Source of the DNA: Pirellulales bacterium
GTDB taxonomy: Bacteria > Planctomycetota > Planctomycetia > Pirellulales > Lacipirellulaceae
Assembly (NCBI GenBank): GCA_022448345.1
Contig: JAKVCB010000011.1
Span: forward strand, 18,796 to 52,486
Direction of reading: 5' to 3'
Length of the DNA: 33,691 nt
Shown here: positions 9,801 through 15,637 of the stretch, piece by piece
Layout of the letters: the number at the start of each line of letters is the position of its first letter
Position numbering within the stretch: position 1 is the first letter of the stretch
The notes under the pieces: generated by a model
The model's database searches: none
What the model saw: only the letters and a program-made list of their open reading frames with translations
What the model was told of the DNA's origin: nothing
Translations under genes and position numbers: made by a program

Positions 9801-11548
9801 CCATTTTGGTGCATTACCGCATCACTCCGCGGATAAAGATAGGCCCAGCCGAGTGATCGCGTAAACAGGTCAAACGCCACCACGGCCCCAGCCGAAGTAG
9901 GACAAACCAGCAGATCATTGGCTAACGACGGTTCCGCTCCCGCGCGACTCCGCAGAAGGTCCAGATGCACCCCCCGCTCAAGACTCAAAAGGAGCTGCCT
10001 CCAGCGATATGCCCCGGTGCGTGCATCAAGGGCCACTAGATAAACGGCACTTTTGATTTCTCCCAGGACATAAAGCGTATTGTCGACCGCCACAGGTGCG
10101 CCCAAAAAGAAAACACCAGCCAGGTCCCCCTCCGCGCGCCGGCCGTCGACCTCCCACACCAGCTTTCCTTCCGTGGCCAATTCATAGGCCGCCAGGCGAT
10201 TCGTCATTGCTTCAATCATGGCAAGCCGACGGCCAAAGATAGGCATGCGGCCAGGCGAAATCCGCCGATTGCGATCGATCAGGGGTAAACCGCGGATTGT
10301 AAAAACCCGCTCGCCATCACTACTGAGAGCAGCTGCCAGTGCATCATTCCAAATCCGCTGCTCGATCGCATGCGCGAAGCTCGTCACTGGGGCATCAGCT
10401 TCGGCCCGATCAAGGCCTGCCAGCAACTGTTCAAATGTATTTTCCTCATAGGAACGGGTTTCCCATATGCGTTTACCCGACTGCCAATTGATGGCAACCA
10501 CCATATCGGCCGTCTTGGTGATCACGACATCCCCAACCGCCAGGGGCGTGACCAATCCGACCAGCGGCACCCCGGCACGGTTTAAAAGTTTCTGCCGTGT
10601 TTCCAAATAACTTTCCAAACGAGGATGGTTGGCAACCCGAACCTGCCAGCGAAGGCGGCTATGCGGTGGACCGCCGGGTGCGTCCAGATTGCCCGCGGGA
10701 CTCCCCAATCGGGTTCTCCAGTCTGGATCCCGCAACGGCAACTGGAGTTCGCTGGCCAACAAAGGGTTGAGGGCAGCAAGTTGCAGTGCTGCCTCAGACG
10801 CGCCAAGGCCATTCGTGCCTCCCACCACCAACTCCCCTAAATCGGCTCTCGCTTGCAGTTGCTCCAACACCTGACGCTCGCGGCCCGCGTCTCCCTGGGC
10901 GGCCCAACTTGCCGCCAACAAAAGAGAAAGCTGTGGTTCAAAAAGCTCTACGGCCTGTGGAATTTTGCGCATCCGCTGGTAGATACGGGCTGCCGCTGCC
11001 GGATTCCCAAGATCGGTCGACCTTTGCGCCAACAACAAGGCTGCTTCGTATCCGGCAGGGGTATGCAGATATTGGCGGACGACGTCGGTTAAAATCGCAT
11101 AGTTACCTGCCTTGATCGCCTCCTCCACCCGCTTGCGGGCGCGCGTCGCCTGGCTCAACTCATAAGCCGAGCGACCTTCGGGAGGCAAACGGCTGATGAG
11201 TTGTCGCACCATCGACTTCAAGCCTAACAACCGACTTGATTGGTCAGGATGCACCACGAAGAAATCCTCCTCGCTGGTCAGCACATCCCCCAGAAACGCA
11301 ACCGCCTCGGTGTATTCTCCTGCCCCGATCCGTTCACGAACCCGCGACAGGCCACGAGCCAACTTGCGGTCTATGGGCAAATAGACACCATGAATTGCCC
11401 CTGGATCATAGAAACCGGCCTCACCGGCCGCAGGCGGCTCTGTGGCTGGATCGGCAGCCAGTGACGGCTGAAGCACCCCGGCGGTCACAGCTATCAAGGT
11501 GACCATTGCGACCAGGTAGCTTCGAGCATAATCAAGCAAGCAGCACAT
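6806..11548 (-). CDS. Giant secreted PQQ-type beta-propeller protein with TPR-like region
   Basis: The ATG at 11548 gives 1580 residues starting with a good signal peptide (hydrophobic LVAMVTLIAVTAGVL, cleavage near SLAA/DP). A TTG at 11641 would add 31 residues before it and is less likely. After an N-terminal helical, TPR-like region (about 40-260), blocks typical of PQQ-like propellers appear: KRIWETRS, GKLVWEVDG, GAYRWRQLL, LDLETGELIWKRK and LQDGSSLWAEHSG. A TPR-like middle part (DPVALRDRGELALASGQFEVAAETLQRAYKADP is its clearest unit, split here only by function) is followed by a second propeller set (GEVVWQFNLG, LTGETLWRRTD, GKIEWEHRCK, DGKPLWPVP). The propeller tryptophans are present, but whether PQQ is bound cannot be told; such proteins are commonly structural or sensory. 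It is the first gene of the MoxR/VWA run, with the next gene starting about 37 bp after its stop. Confidence 0.88.
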   Translation of the reverse strand: MCCLLDYARSYLVAMVTLIAVTAGVLQPSLAADPATEPPAAGEAGFYDPGAIHGVYLPIDRKLARGLSRVRERIGAGEYTEAVAFLGDVLTSEEDFFVVHPDQSSRLLGLKSMVRQLISRLPPEGRSAYELSQATRARKRVEEAIKAGNYAILTDVVRQYLHTPAGYEAALLLAQRSTDLGNPAAAARIYQRMRKIPQAVELFEPQLSLLLAASWAAQGDAGRERQVLEQLQARADLGELVVGGTNGLGASEAALQLAALNPLLASELQLPLRDPDWRTRLGSPAGNLDAPGGPPHSRLRWQVRVANHPRLESYLETRQKLLNRAGVPLVGLVTPLAVGDVVITKTADMVVAINWQSGKRIWETRSYEENTFEQLLAGLDRAEADAPVTSFAHAIEQRIWNDALAAALSSDGERVFTIRGLPLIDRNRRISPGRMPIFGRRLAMIEAMTNRLAAYELATEGKLVWEVDGRRAEGDLAGVFFLGAPVAVDNTLYVLGEIKSAVYLVALDARTGAYRWRQLLLSLERGVHLDLLRSRAGAEPSLANDLLVCPTSAGAVVAFDLFTRSLGWAYLYPRSDAVMHQNGMLLQRQVPTADNELLGRWLDGTPRIHANRIIVTPRDSPEIHCLDLETGELIWKRKREDNLFVGCVDQEVVLLVAPRRVVALSLQDGSSLWAEHSGQFPQEALVSGRGLLSQGSFYLPLTSGQLAAINMADGKMVIAPSQQQVMGNLICHRGSVISQSVISINKFEQRSAFLRRTAEALKVNANDPVALRDRGELALASGQFEVAAETLQRAYKADPADLDTRQLLAEALLHLLHRDYTAYRDQLPLLEAIVDDPAKQLELMRLDAEGLWATGQNLEAFAVFLRIADQQDAQRQVQLTPEHTVRVDQWVRGRLKVLWKQSSGEVREQIRQELVRRSRKAVASGLVATQQRYLTCFAGLPMADEVAWHLSRQLVSRRDLPAAGMALYQLHNSTEESYRAGGAVLALQLIDDPENKDELVWQQSRIRKTYRAVPLPDGRLVEDWLSESFDNQNFQSSTSMAGWSTHRIESREIELNSTKAGGRQSRPPPAMQRLRIEQARHVAAGSTHFRISSDLSQLAAINRWGEVVWQFNLGRQAAQISGRVPRFQASYAARLGDRLYVNVGQEIVAVDTSADRRAGGRSILWRSEVPARVAKRKVGSNRGPYHHASGRRRVVDEKGRMVCTLGPATSEGVVYQNHEALQCVDPLTGETLWRRTDIPLGAELLGDERLVLVKPASSTTAILLNMVDGATVGQCDVPQGPWLISTGHRVATLERQADNHYLVRIVDLLTGKIEWEHRCKLGARFRVLEPDALAILEQSGEFHFVDVASGTVLLTDRLQLQQPLESIHLVRDDERLFLFASARPDRRKEKHVAIGGRYALVNGLVYAFDLNDGKPLWPVPATVKNQGIALDQPVASPLLVFASRVMRQDSSGNQTNLKVLCLEKVSGRSVYRNALRPDTMSGEFRIQIERGHRPSVAIRTSAQEIRLELTETPSPPEPPAQHLAETGLDKSGGLWELGRKVGREIADAFDNSREVNDGLKNMGVPFGPELSDEPKGPIEP

Positions 11549-11724
11549 GGTGGCGGTAGACCTATCCACAAATCGACCTGGGCTGGAGAAACCCGTCCAA
11601 CTACTATGACCGTCAGCTCTCCATTGAGTCGCCGAGGCCAACCGCTACAATAAAGTCTCGATTTTCCGGGGAAATCGGCCCCCTGGAGGCCACAGGAAAG
11701 CTACACTTGGATGCGCAACCCGTT

Positions 11725-11755
11725 TCTGTAGTTAATCTTATTGCGAATCTACAGA
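11725..11755. promoter_or_regulatory. Inverted repeat, candidate operator
   Basis: TCTGTAG (11725-11731) and CTACAGA (11749-11755) are perfect inverted copies separated by 17 bases that are rich in A and T. It sits in the divergent region, about 110 bp upstream of the HU -35 box and 180 bp from the propeller start. A dyad like this could bind a dimeric regulator; no T-run follows, so it is not a typical terminator. Confidence 0.3.
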
Positions 11756-11864
11756 TCCGGCAAGCTGACCCCGCGCCCCTGAAATCCAGGTGATAACCGT
11801 AAAGACTGCTGGGAACCCAGGTAATAAAAGCTGGTTTTTCTCGGGAAACAGTCCATTTACCCGC

Positions 11865-11893
11865 TTGAAATTTTTGGCTGACAGAATTTTAAT
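11865..11893 (+). promoter_or_regulatory. Sigma70-type promoter of the HU gene
   Basis: TTGAAA (11865-11870) and TTTAAT (11888-11893) are separated by 17 bases. A start near 11900 would give a leader of about 60 bases that ends in a clear GGAGGA ribosome-binding site 8-12 bases before the ATG at 11961. Confidence 0.55.
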
Positions 11894-11960
11894 CGTCTCT
11901 TCGCAGGACCGCGAACTTAGGATTTTCTTTTCCCACCTACCATCTGGAGGATGTGACATT

Positions 11961-12278
11961 ATGGCGAACGCCGCTGCCAAACCCCCAACCAAGACCGAAG
12001 TTTTCGCAAACGTCGCTGAAGCCACCGAACTGAGCAAAAAGGATGTGGCTAACGTCTTTGAGGCATTGAACAACGAAATCACCAAGGCCCTCAGCAAGGA
12101 TCCACATACCTTCACGATCCCTGGTCTCTGTAAGATCGTGGTTCAGCACAAACCGGCGACTGAAGAACGAGAAGGAACCAACCCCTTCACGGGTGAGCCG
12201 ACCATTTTCAAGGCGAAACCTGCCCGTAACGTGGTAAAGATTCGCCCGCTGAAGAAGCTCAAAGATATGGTTGGCTAA
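11961..12278 (+). CDS. HU-family DNA-binding protein
   Basis: This small basic nucleoid protein has 105 residues. The N-terminal helical part (TKTEVFANVAEATELSKKD, then VANVFEALNNEI) matches the HU dimerisation domain. The DNA-binding arm carries the conserved NPFTGE segment with the tip proline, and the C-terminus ends with the family's KIRPLKKLKDMV. The usual GFG turn before the arm is replaced by IPGLCKI, and the protein is about 15 residues longer than E. coli HU; similar variants are, as far as I recall, common in planctomycetes. The ATG at 11961 was chosen because GGAGGA lies just upstream and the longer open frame to 11790 adds residues unlike HU. It probably binds and bends DNA without strong sequence preference. 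Confidence 0.95.
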   Translation: MANAAAKPPTKTEVFANVAEATELSKKDVANVFEALNNEITKALSKDPHTFTIPGLCKIVVQHKPATEEREGTNPFTGEPTIFKAKPARNVVKIRPLKKLKDMVG

Positions 12279-12426
12279 AGACTGGTTGGCGAACTGGACT
12301 CCAACCACCGCCAACGGAAGCAGACCCGGCCGCAGTTCTTGGTGACAAAGATGCTGCTGGGTCGGTGTGCGCGAGGTGCAAGGCGCGATTTCGGTCTCTG
12401 CGCAACGCGACCACGGCTAACAAGCC

Positions 12427-12685
12427 ATACGAACCGTATCCGTGGGATGGGGGGGGTGTTCACACCAAAAATGGTGAAACCGCAGGCACGAACCCGGGTT
12501 GTTTGGAGCATGGCCAGCACACTTCGAGAGTGTGCGTAAATGGCGCCGCTTTAGAGCCATTGCTCTCGGGATCTCGTGTGGAACTAGCTTCCATCATAGA
12601 ATGGCGCGCTGAGCGCGATCCCTGGATCGGTGCTGGCGGCATGGCCATCCTTGCTTAGGTGGGGGCTTGCTCCGGCTCCTGCCGG
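12427..12685. other. Chain of short perfect hairpins (possible structured RNA)
   Basis: Perfect short stems seen in order are ATACG/CGTAT (12427-12439), GGTGT/ACACC (12455-12466), CACCA/TGGTG (12463-12476, competing with the previous one), the palindrome AACCCGGGTT (12491-12500), GCACACT/AGTGTGC with a 5-base loop (12517-12535), AGAGC/GCTCT (12553-12566), CGCGC/GCGCG (12605-12617), CGATCC/GGATCG (12616-12629) and CCGGC/GCCGG (12672-12685). By a rough estimate about one such 5-bp stem with a 2-5 base loop would be expected by chance. Whether it is transcribed is unknown. Confidence 0.35.
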
Positions 12686-12777
12686 CGAACTAATTTTCCA
12701 ACCCATCAGGGCCAGCCTTATTACAAGGTTCCCTTCCTGCAGGCTCCCCTGATTACAAAGGTCGAACCACACTTCAT

Positions 12778-12856
12778 GCTCTAGCCGGCCATGCATGATG
12801 CTCTAGCCGGCCATGCATGCTCTAGCCGGCCATGCATGATGCTCTAGCCAGCCATG
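12778..12856. repeat. Short tandem repeat, 3.7 units of 19-22 bp
   Basis: The unit GCTCTAGCCGGCCATGCAT, with or without a following GAT, occurs at 12778-12799 (22 bp), 12800-12818 (19 bp) and 12819-12840 (22 bp); a last shortened copy with CCAGCC for CCGGCC lies at 12841-12856. The units contain the self-complementary pieces GCCGGC and ATGCAT and are joined directly without spacers, so this is a tandem repeat and not a CRISPR array. It lies 60 bp beyond the stop of the MFS gene. Confidence 0.85.
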
Positions 12857-12918
12857 TTCCGGCCTGCGCAATTTGGCTGTGTGCTCCATCAGCGGGCTCT
12901 ACCAGACTTGCGTCGCCG

Positions 12919-14493
12919 CTAAGTTCCACCGGTAAGCTCAACCGGTTTGTACCCCCCCTTCGCCTGGAAGTAAACGAAGAGCAGGATGTAACAAACAAGC
13001 ATAAACGTTGGAAAGATCGCCATCTTCGCCAGCGCCGTGAACTGCCCCGCCTTGGTGGCAGTTTCTAAAGCGTGAGACGCCTCCTCACCCTGCTGTTCGA
13101 TCGCGATCGTTTTCTTATCCGGATTGATGGCCGTGTAGCTGAGGATGCCAAACACTTCTTTATCCTCGAGCACGAGTTTTGCCGTAGCTGGGGCATTGGC
13201 AGTCAATTCCGCGCTTGCGGTGTTATCCTGCACATATCCAATGAAAGGGAAACCGACCACACCAACGGCAATCATGGCGATACCCGAAATCGCGTTCAGC
13301 GACAGGCTCCCCCCCTTGGGACACTGCTCAGAGGTGATCCCCAACATCGTAGGCCAGAAGAAAGTTTTCCCAACCCCATAGAGTGTCGCTGCAGCAAAAA
13401 TGAAGAATAGTCCTGAACTTCCTGTTTCCGAAAGCGCAAACAAGCCGGCAATGGCCAATACGGAACTAACGATCAACAACCCGATCGGTGAAAGCTTGTG
13501 GACGATGGGTCCGGCAAAAAACCGGAGGACCATCATGATCGCTGAAGTGTAGATAAGGACCCAGCCTGCATTATAGCCAAGTGCTTTCATTGGCTCTTCC
13601 ATAAGATTACTGATCCAGCCGTCAGTCCCAATCTCTGTGGTGGCCAGTGGTATCATGATGATGATCAAAAACGCCATAATGGGGCTTCCCAAGCTTCGCG
13701 TATACACGCTGAAGACCACCACTGTCACCGCCGTGAAAGCCAGGCTCCACCCCCAGGACCAGCCAAATTCTTCACCCAATTGCCAGAAAATGAGACCGAA
13801 ACCGACCAAGGCCCCAAAACCGCCAAACTGGGCAAGCATTTCGCGGTAACTAACTCCTGCCTCTTCGCGTTCCTGCACGGGAAACCTCACCGCGAAAAGC
13901 ATCAGGAAAAACACAACGGCCGGAACCGCCACAATCCCCAAAACAAGTCTCCAATCGCCGCTGGCCGCCGTATCTGCCATGGCAACGGTAATCAGGCCCC
14001 CAATCACCAGGCCACCCGGCCAACCCGCGTGGAGAATATTGAGCCACTTGGTTTTATCCTTGTTGAACAACGTTGCCACCACCGGATTGATGAAGGCCTC
14101 CACGGTGCCGTTGCCCAAAGCGAGAATAAAACTCCCCCAGTACAGGAGGCTGTAACCTGACAACTGGGCCGCTTCGAGCGCCTTACCCTCCACACCTTGA
14201 ATCGCGCCATACGCCATCCAGGCCAGCACCAGATAGACTGCATAACAAACGAAGGAAAACACCATCGCCACCCGATAGCCAACTTTATCAATCACCAGGC
14301 TAAAGAGAATAATCGAAATTCCAAATGGCCAGACGCCCGCCCCCATTAGCTCGCCAACCTCGGTCTCATCGAGCCCAAACTCCTTGTTGAACCGCATCCC
14401 ACAGAGATACATCCGGCTGAAAAATGCAAACGAAGTTGTGATCAGCGCGATGAAACATCCCCAAAACACGATCGCATTATTTCGGCTATTCAT
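12919..14493 (-). CDS. MFS transporter
   Basis: This integral membrane protein has 524 residues and about 12 hydrophobic helices, starting with AIVFWGCFIALITTSFAFF. The loop after helix 2 carries DKVGYR, a degenerate form of the MFS signature between helices 2 and 3. A long hydrophilic stretch (about residues 435-485, with DNTASAELTANAPATAK) sits before the last helix and is probably extracytoplasmic. The substrate cannot be told; solute uptake or efflux driven by an ion gradient is the family role. ATG at 14493 is preferred because GAGGAG at 14502-14507 lies 8 bases upstream; a GTG at 14502 would overlap that site. It is a single gene with a direct repeat upstream that may bind a regulator. 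Confidence 0.88.
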   Translation of the reverse strand: MNSRNNAIVFWGCFIALITTSFAFFSRMYLCGMRFNKEFGLDETEVGELMGAGVWPFGISIILFSLVIDKVGYRVAMVFSFVCYAVYLVLAWMAYGAIQGVEGKALEAAQLSGYSLLYWGSFILALGNGTVEAFINPVVATLFNKDKTKWLNILHAGWPGGLVIGGLITVAMADTAASGDWRLVLGIVAVPAVVFFLMLFAVRFPVQEREEAGVSYREMLAQFGGFGALVGFGLIFWQLGEEFGWSWGWSLAFTAVTVVVFSVYTRSLGSPIMAFLIIIMIPLATTEIGTDGWISNLMEEPMKALGYNAGWVLIYTSAIMMVLRFFAGPIVHKLSPIGLLIVSSVLAIAGLFALSETGSSGLFFIFAAATLYGVGKTFFWPTMLGITSEQCPKGGSLSLNAISGIAMIAVGVVGFPFIGYVQDNTASAELTANAPATAKLVLEDKEVFGILSYTAINPDKKTIAIEQQGEEASHALETATKAGQFTALAKMAIFPTFMLVCYILLFVYFQAKGGYKPVELTGGT

Positions 14494-14501
14494 AAAAACC
14501 A

Positions 14502-14507
14502 CTCCTC
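14502..14507 (-). promoter_or_regulatory. Ribosome-binding site deciding the MFS start
   Basis: On the minus strand GAGGAG is followed by 8 bases and ATG (14493). This is among the best Shine-Dalgarno sites in the window and favours the ATG over the GTG three codons earlier. Confidence 0.6.
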
Positions 14508-14538
14508 GGTAATGACGGTGTTCAATCCTTGGTCGATT

Positions 14539-14580
14539 CCGTGCTTCTACAGCAACTTGCCCGTTCTTCTATGGCAACTT
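14539..14580 (-). promoter_or_regulatory. Direct repeat upstream of MFS gene, candidate regulator site
   Basis: On the minus strand AAGTTGCCATAGAAGAACGG (14580-14561) and AAGTTGCTGTAGAAGCACGG (14558-14539) agree at 17 of 20 positions and repeat with a period of 22 bp, about two DNA turns. They end about 45 bp before the MFS start codon. Equal helical phasing is typical of paired activator or repressor sites. Confidence 0.45.
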
Positions 14581-14932
14581 GGAAGTACAAGCCACCTCCG
14601 GCAGCGTCTGCCACGCCGGGGGGATTACAAGTCTTAACGAACGATCTACGTCTCTTGTATGTCCACAACAGCATGATGTCATTACGGACAAGAAGACTTG
14701 GCTAACGGAACTCCGGAAAAGGTCCGCTGGCACGACCGCGTGGTTCACCTCCCAGGTGGCTCACTCCGTAAAGATTCGCAAAGAAATGCACCGAAGCGAC
14801 CAACCATGGCCCTTTCCAGAAACGGCTTGACATCCTCCGCAAGTTTTCCAGTGACCGGTCTTCTTTGGGTGGCCACTGCTTCGGGCCGGGGCCGGGGCCG
14901 GGGCGAGGTTTCCGCAGTGGACAGCGTCGGAG
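14581..14932. other. Intergenic DNA between MFS gene and tRNA-Phe
   Basis: About 350 bp without a convincing gene. Apart from the G-rich element at 14873-14920 and a 9-bp copy of the tRNA 3' end at 14916-14924, I see only short imperfect inverted repeats, such as ATGA/TCAT in the 14670s. Confidence 0.4.
14873..14920. other. G-quadruplex motif enclosed by a 7-bp inverted repeat
   Basis: On the plus strand four G-runs (14883-14885, 14888-14891, 14894-14897, 14900-14903) are each separated by CC, a textbook G-quadruplex pattern of GGGGCC type. CCACTGC (14873-14879) and GCAGTGG (14914-14920) flank it as perfect inverted arms. In the direction of the tRNA transcript the element is C-rich and could form a hairpin with a C-rich loop about 15 bases after the tRNA end, so it may act in 3' processing or termination. 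Confidence 0.5.
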
Positions 14933-15005
14933 TGGACAGGGCCGGGATCGAACCGGCGACACCAGGATTTTCAGTCCTGTGCTCTACCAACTGAGCTACC
15001 TGTCC
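14933..15005 (-). tRNA. tRNA-Phe (anticodon GAA)
   Basis: The minus strand folds into a full 73-base cloverleaf: acceptor stem GGACAGG/CCTGTCC, D arm GCTC-AGTTGGTA-GAGC, anticodon arm CAGGA-CTGAAAA-TCCTG with anticodon GAA, a 5-base variable loop, T arm GCCGG-TTCGATC-CCGGC, and discriminator A. CCA is not encoded. A good promoter lies just upstream. Confidence 0.97.
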
Positions 15006-15015
15006 AAGACCCCCC

Positions 15016-15043
15016 ATAATATGGAAAACACCGTCGGTCGCAA
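15016..15043 (-). promoter_or_regulatory. Promoter of tRNA-Phe
   Basis: On the minus strand TTGCGA (15043-15038), a 16-base spacer and TATTAT (15021-15016) are followed by a G-run and the tRNA 5' end at 15005. Position and sequence fit a sigma70 promoter that starts only a few bases before the mature tRNA. Confidence 0.6.
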
Positions 15044-15319
15044 GTCCGGCTGAAGTCTTGCCAGCCTTGTCCATTTTCGCCAATACACCATTTCTGCCAA
15101 ACGGCCCAGAGCCGGCTTCCAAGCGACCGCCCTACGGCAGGACGACACCAGCTCAATCCAGGTGCCCAGCCGACCCGAAACGACGTTGTATTTAAGCGGC
15201 TTAAATTCCCGAATGGCCGGCCCGTCTTCCTACAAGCAAGCCCAGGAGGCAGGCAAGGGCAAACCCGACTTTGTCCGGGCGGGCCAGCGGGCCTCGGTGG
15301 CGGTTGAGCTTCCAAGACG

Positions 15320-15349
15320 TTGACATTTACGCCTGGCAGTGGCTAACAT
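15320..15349 (+). promoter_or_regulatory. Sigma70-type promoter ahead of the 15638 gene
   Basis: A consensus TTGACA (15320-15325) is followed after 18 bases by TAACAT (15344-15349). A start near 15356 would give a leader of about 280 bases that contains three perfect hairpins before the start codon at 15638. The rest of 15044-15319 shows no gene or clear motif. Confidence 0.5.
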
Positions 15350-15371
15350 TAATTCTATTGCCCCGGCTTGC

Positions 15372-15417
15372 GACAGCCGATCTCGGCTGTCTAAAACCAC
15401 CTTCCACCTGGGTGGAA
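15372..15417 (+). promoter_or_regulatory. Two perfect hairpins in the leader of the 15638 gene
   Basis: GACAGCCGA (15372-15380) and TCGGCTGTC (15383-15391) form a 9-bp perfect stem with a 2-base gap; TTCCACC (15402-15408) and GGTGGAA (15411-15417) form a 7-bp stem with a 2-base gap. Such tight gaps fit palindromic protein-binding sites at least as well as RNA hairpins. Neither is followed by a T-run on either strand. Confidence 0.45.
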
Positions 15418-15576
15418 CGCAGGCTAGGCGGAACATAGAACCCTTTGGCAAAGCAGGACCATCTGCGCCCTGTTATAGCACGTTGAGAGGCACCTCCAGT
15501 CGCGAGCCTGCTCGCCTGGACGTTCCCGTTGGCTTCCACTTGGCTGGCCAACCAGGGAAAGCGCTGTCTTTCGCAG

Positions 15577-15604
15577 GTCGAATTTTCCCGGAACAAAATT
15601 CGAC
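15577..15604 (+). promoter_or_regulatory. 10-bp hairpin just before the 15638 gene
   Basis: GTCGAATTTT (15577-15586) and AAAATTCGAC (15595-15604) are perfect inverted copies with an 8-base loop (CCCGGAAC). An outer CAGGT/ACCTG pair can extend the structure with an internal bulge. It ends 33 bases before the ATG and about 20 before the AGGAG ribosome-binding site, a good place for an operator or a translational control element. Confidence 0.45.
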
Positions 15605-15637
15605 GGCCACCTGTAAATGTAGCCAGGAGACAACAGG

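Larger units (their letters stand above)
11549..11960. other. Divergent intergenic region between propeller operon and HU gene
   Basis: About 410 bp separate the two divergent starts. It holds the HU promoter, a 7-bp inverted repeat at 11725-11755, and a smaller hairpin CGATTT/AAATCG at 11659-11677 with a 7-base loop. For the minus-strand operon I see only a weak candidate -10 (TATTGT on the minus strand, near 11650) without a good -35. No reading frame here looks like a gene. Confidence 0.5.
12279..12918. other. Non-coding region downstream of HU, rich in hairpins
   Basis: The HU and MFS genes converge on this 640-bp stretch. Just after HU, TGGTTGG and CCAACCA (within about 12283-12315) can form a 7-bp stem and GTTGGCG/CGCCAAC offers an overlapping alternative; no T-run follows, so termination here is uncertain. 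The middle part (12427-12685) holds a run of short perfect hairpins, and the end holds a tandem repeat. Open frames across it do not resemble any family I know. Confidence 0.5.

Noticed and set aside
12365-12658. 97-codon frame (and an antisense 62-codon frame) downstream of HU
   Set aside because: No ribosome-binding site and no recognisable domain; the DNA there is a run of hairpins, so I treat it as non-coding.
12778-12856. Possible CRISPR array
   Set aside because: Units of 19-22 bp follow each other directly without unique spacers and no cas genes are near; it is a tandem repeat.
15372-15391. Rho-independent terminator
   Set aside because: The 9-bp stem is perfect, but neither strand has a T-run after it, and it lies just behind a promoter.
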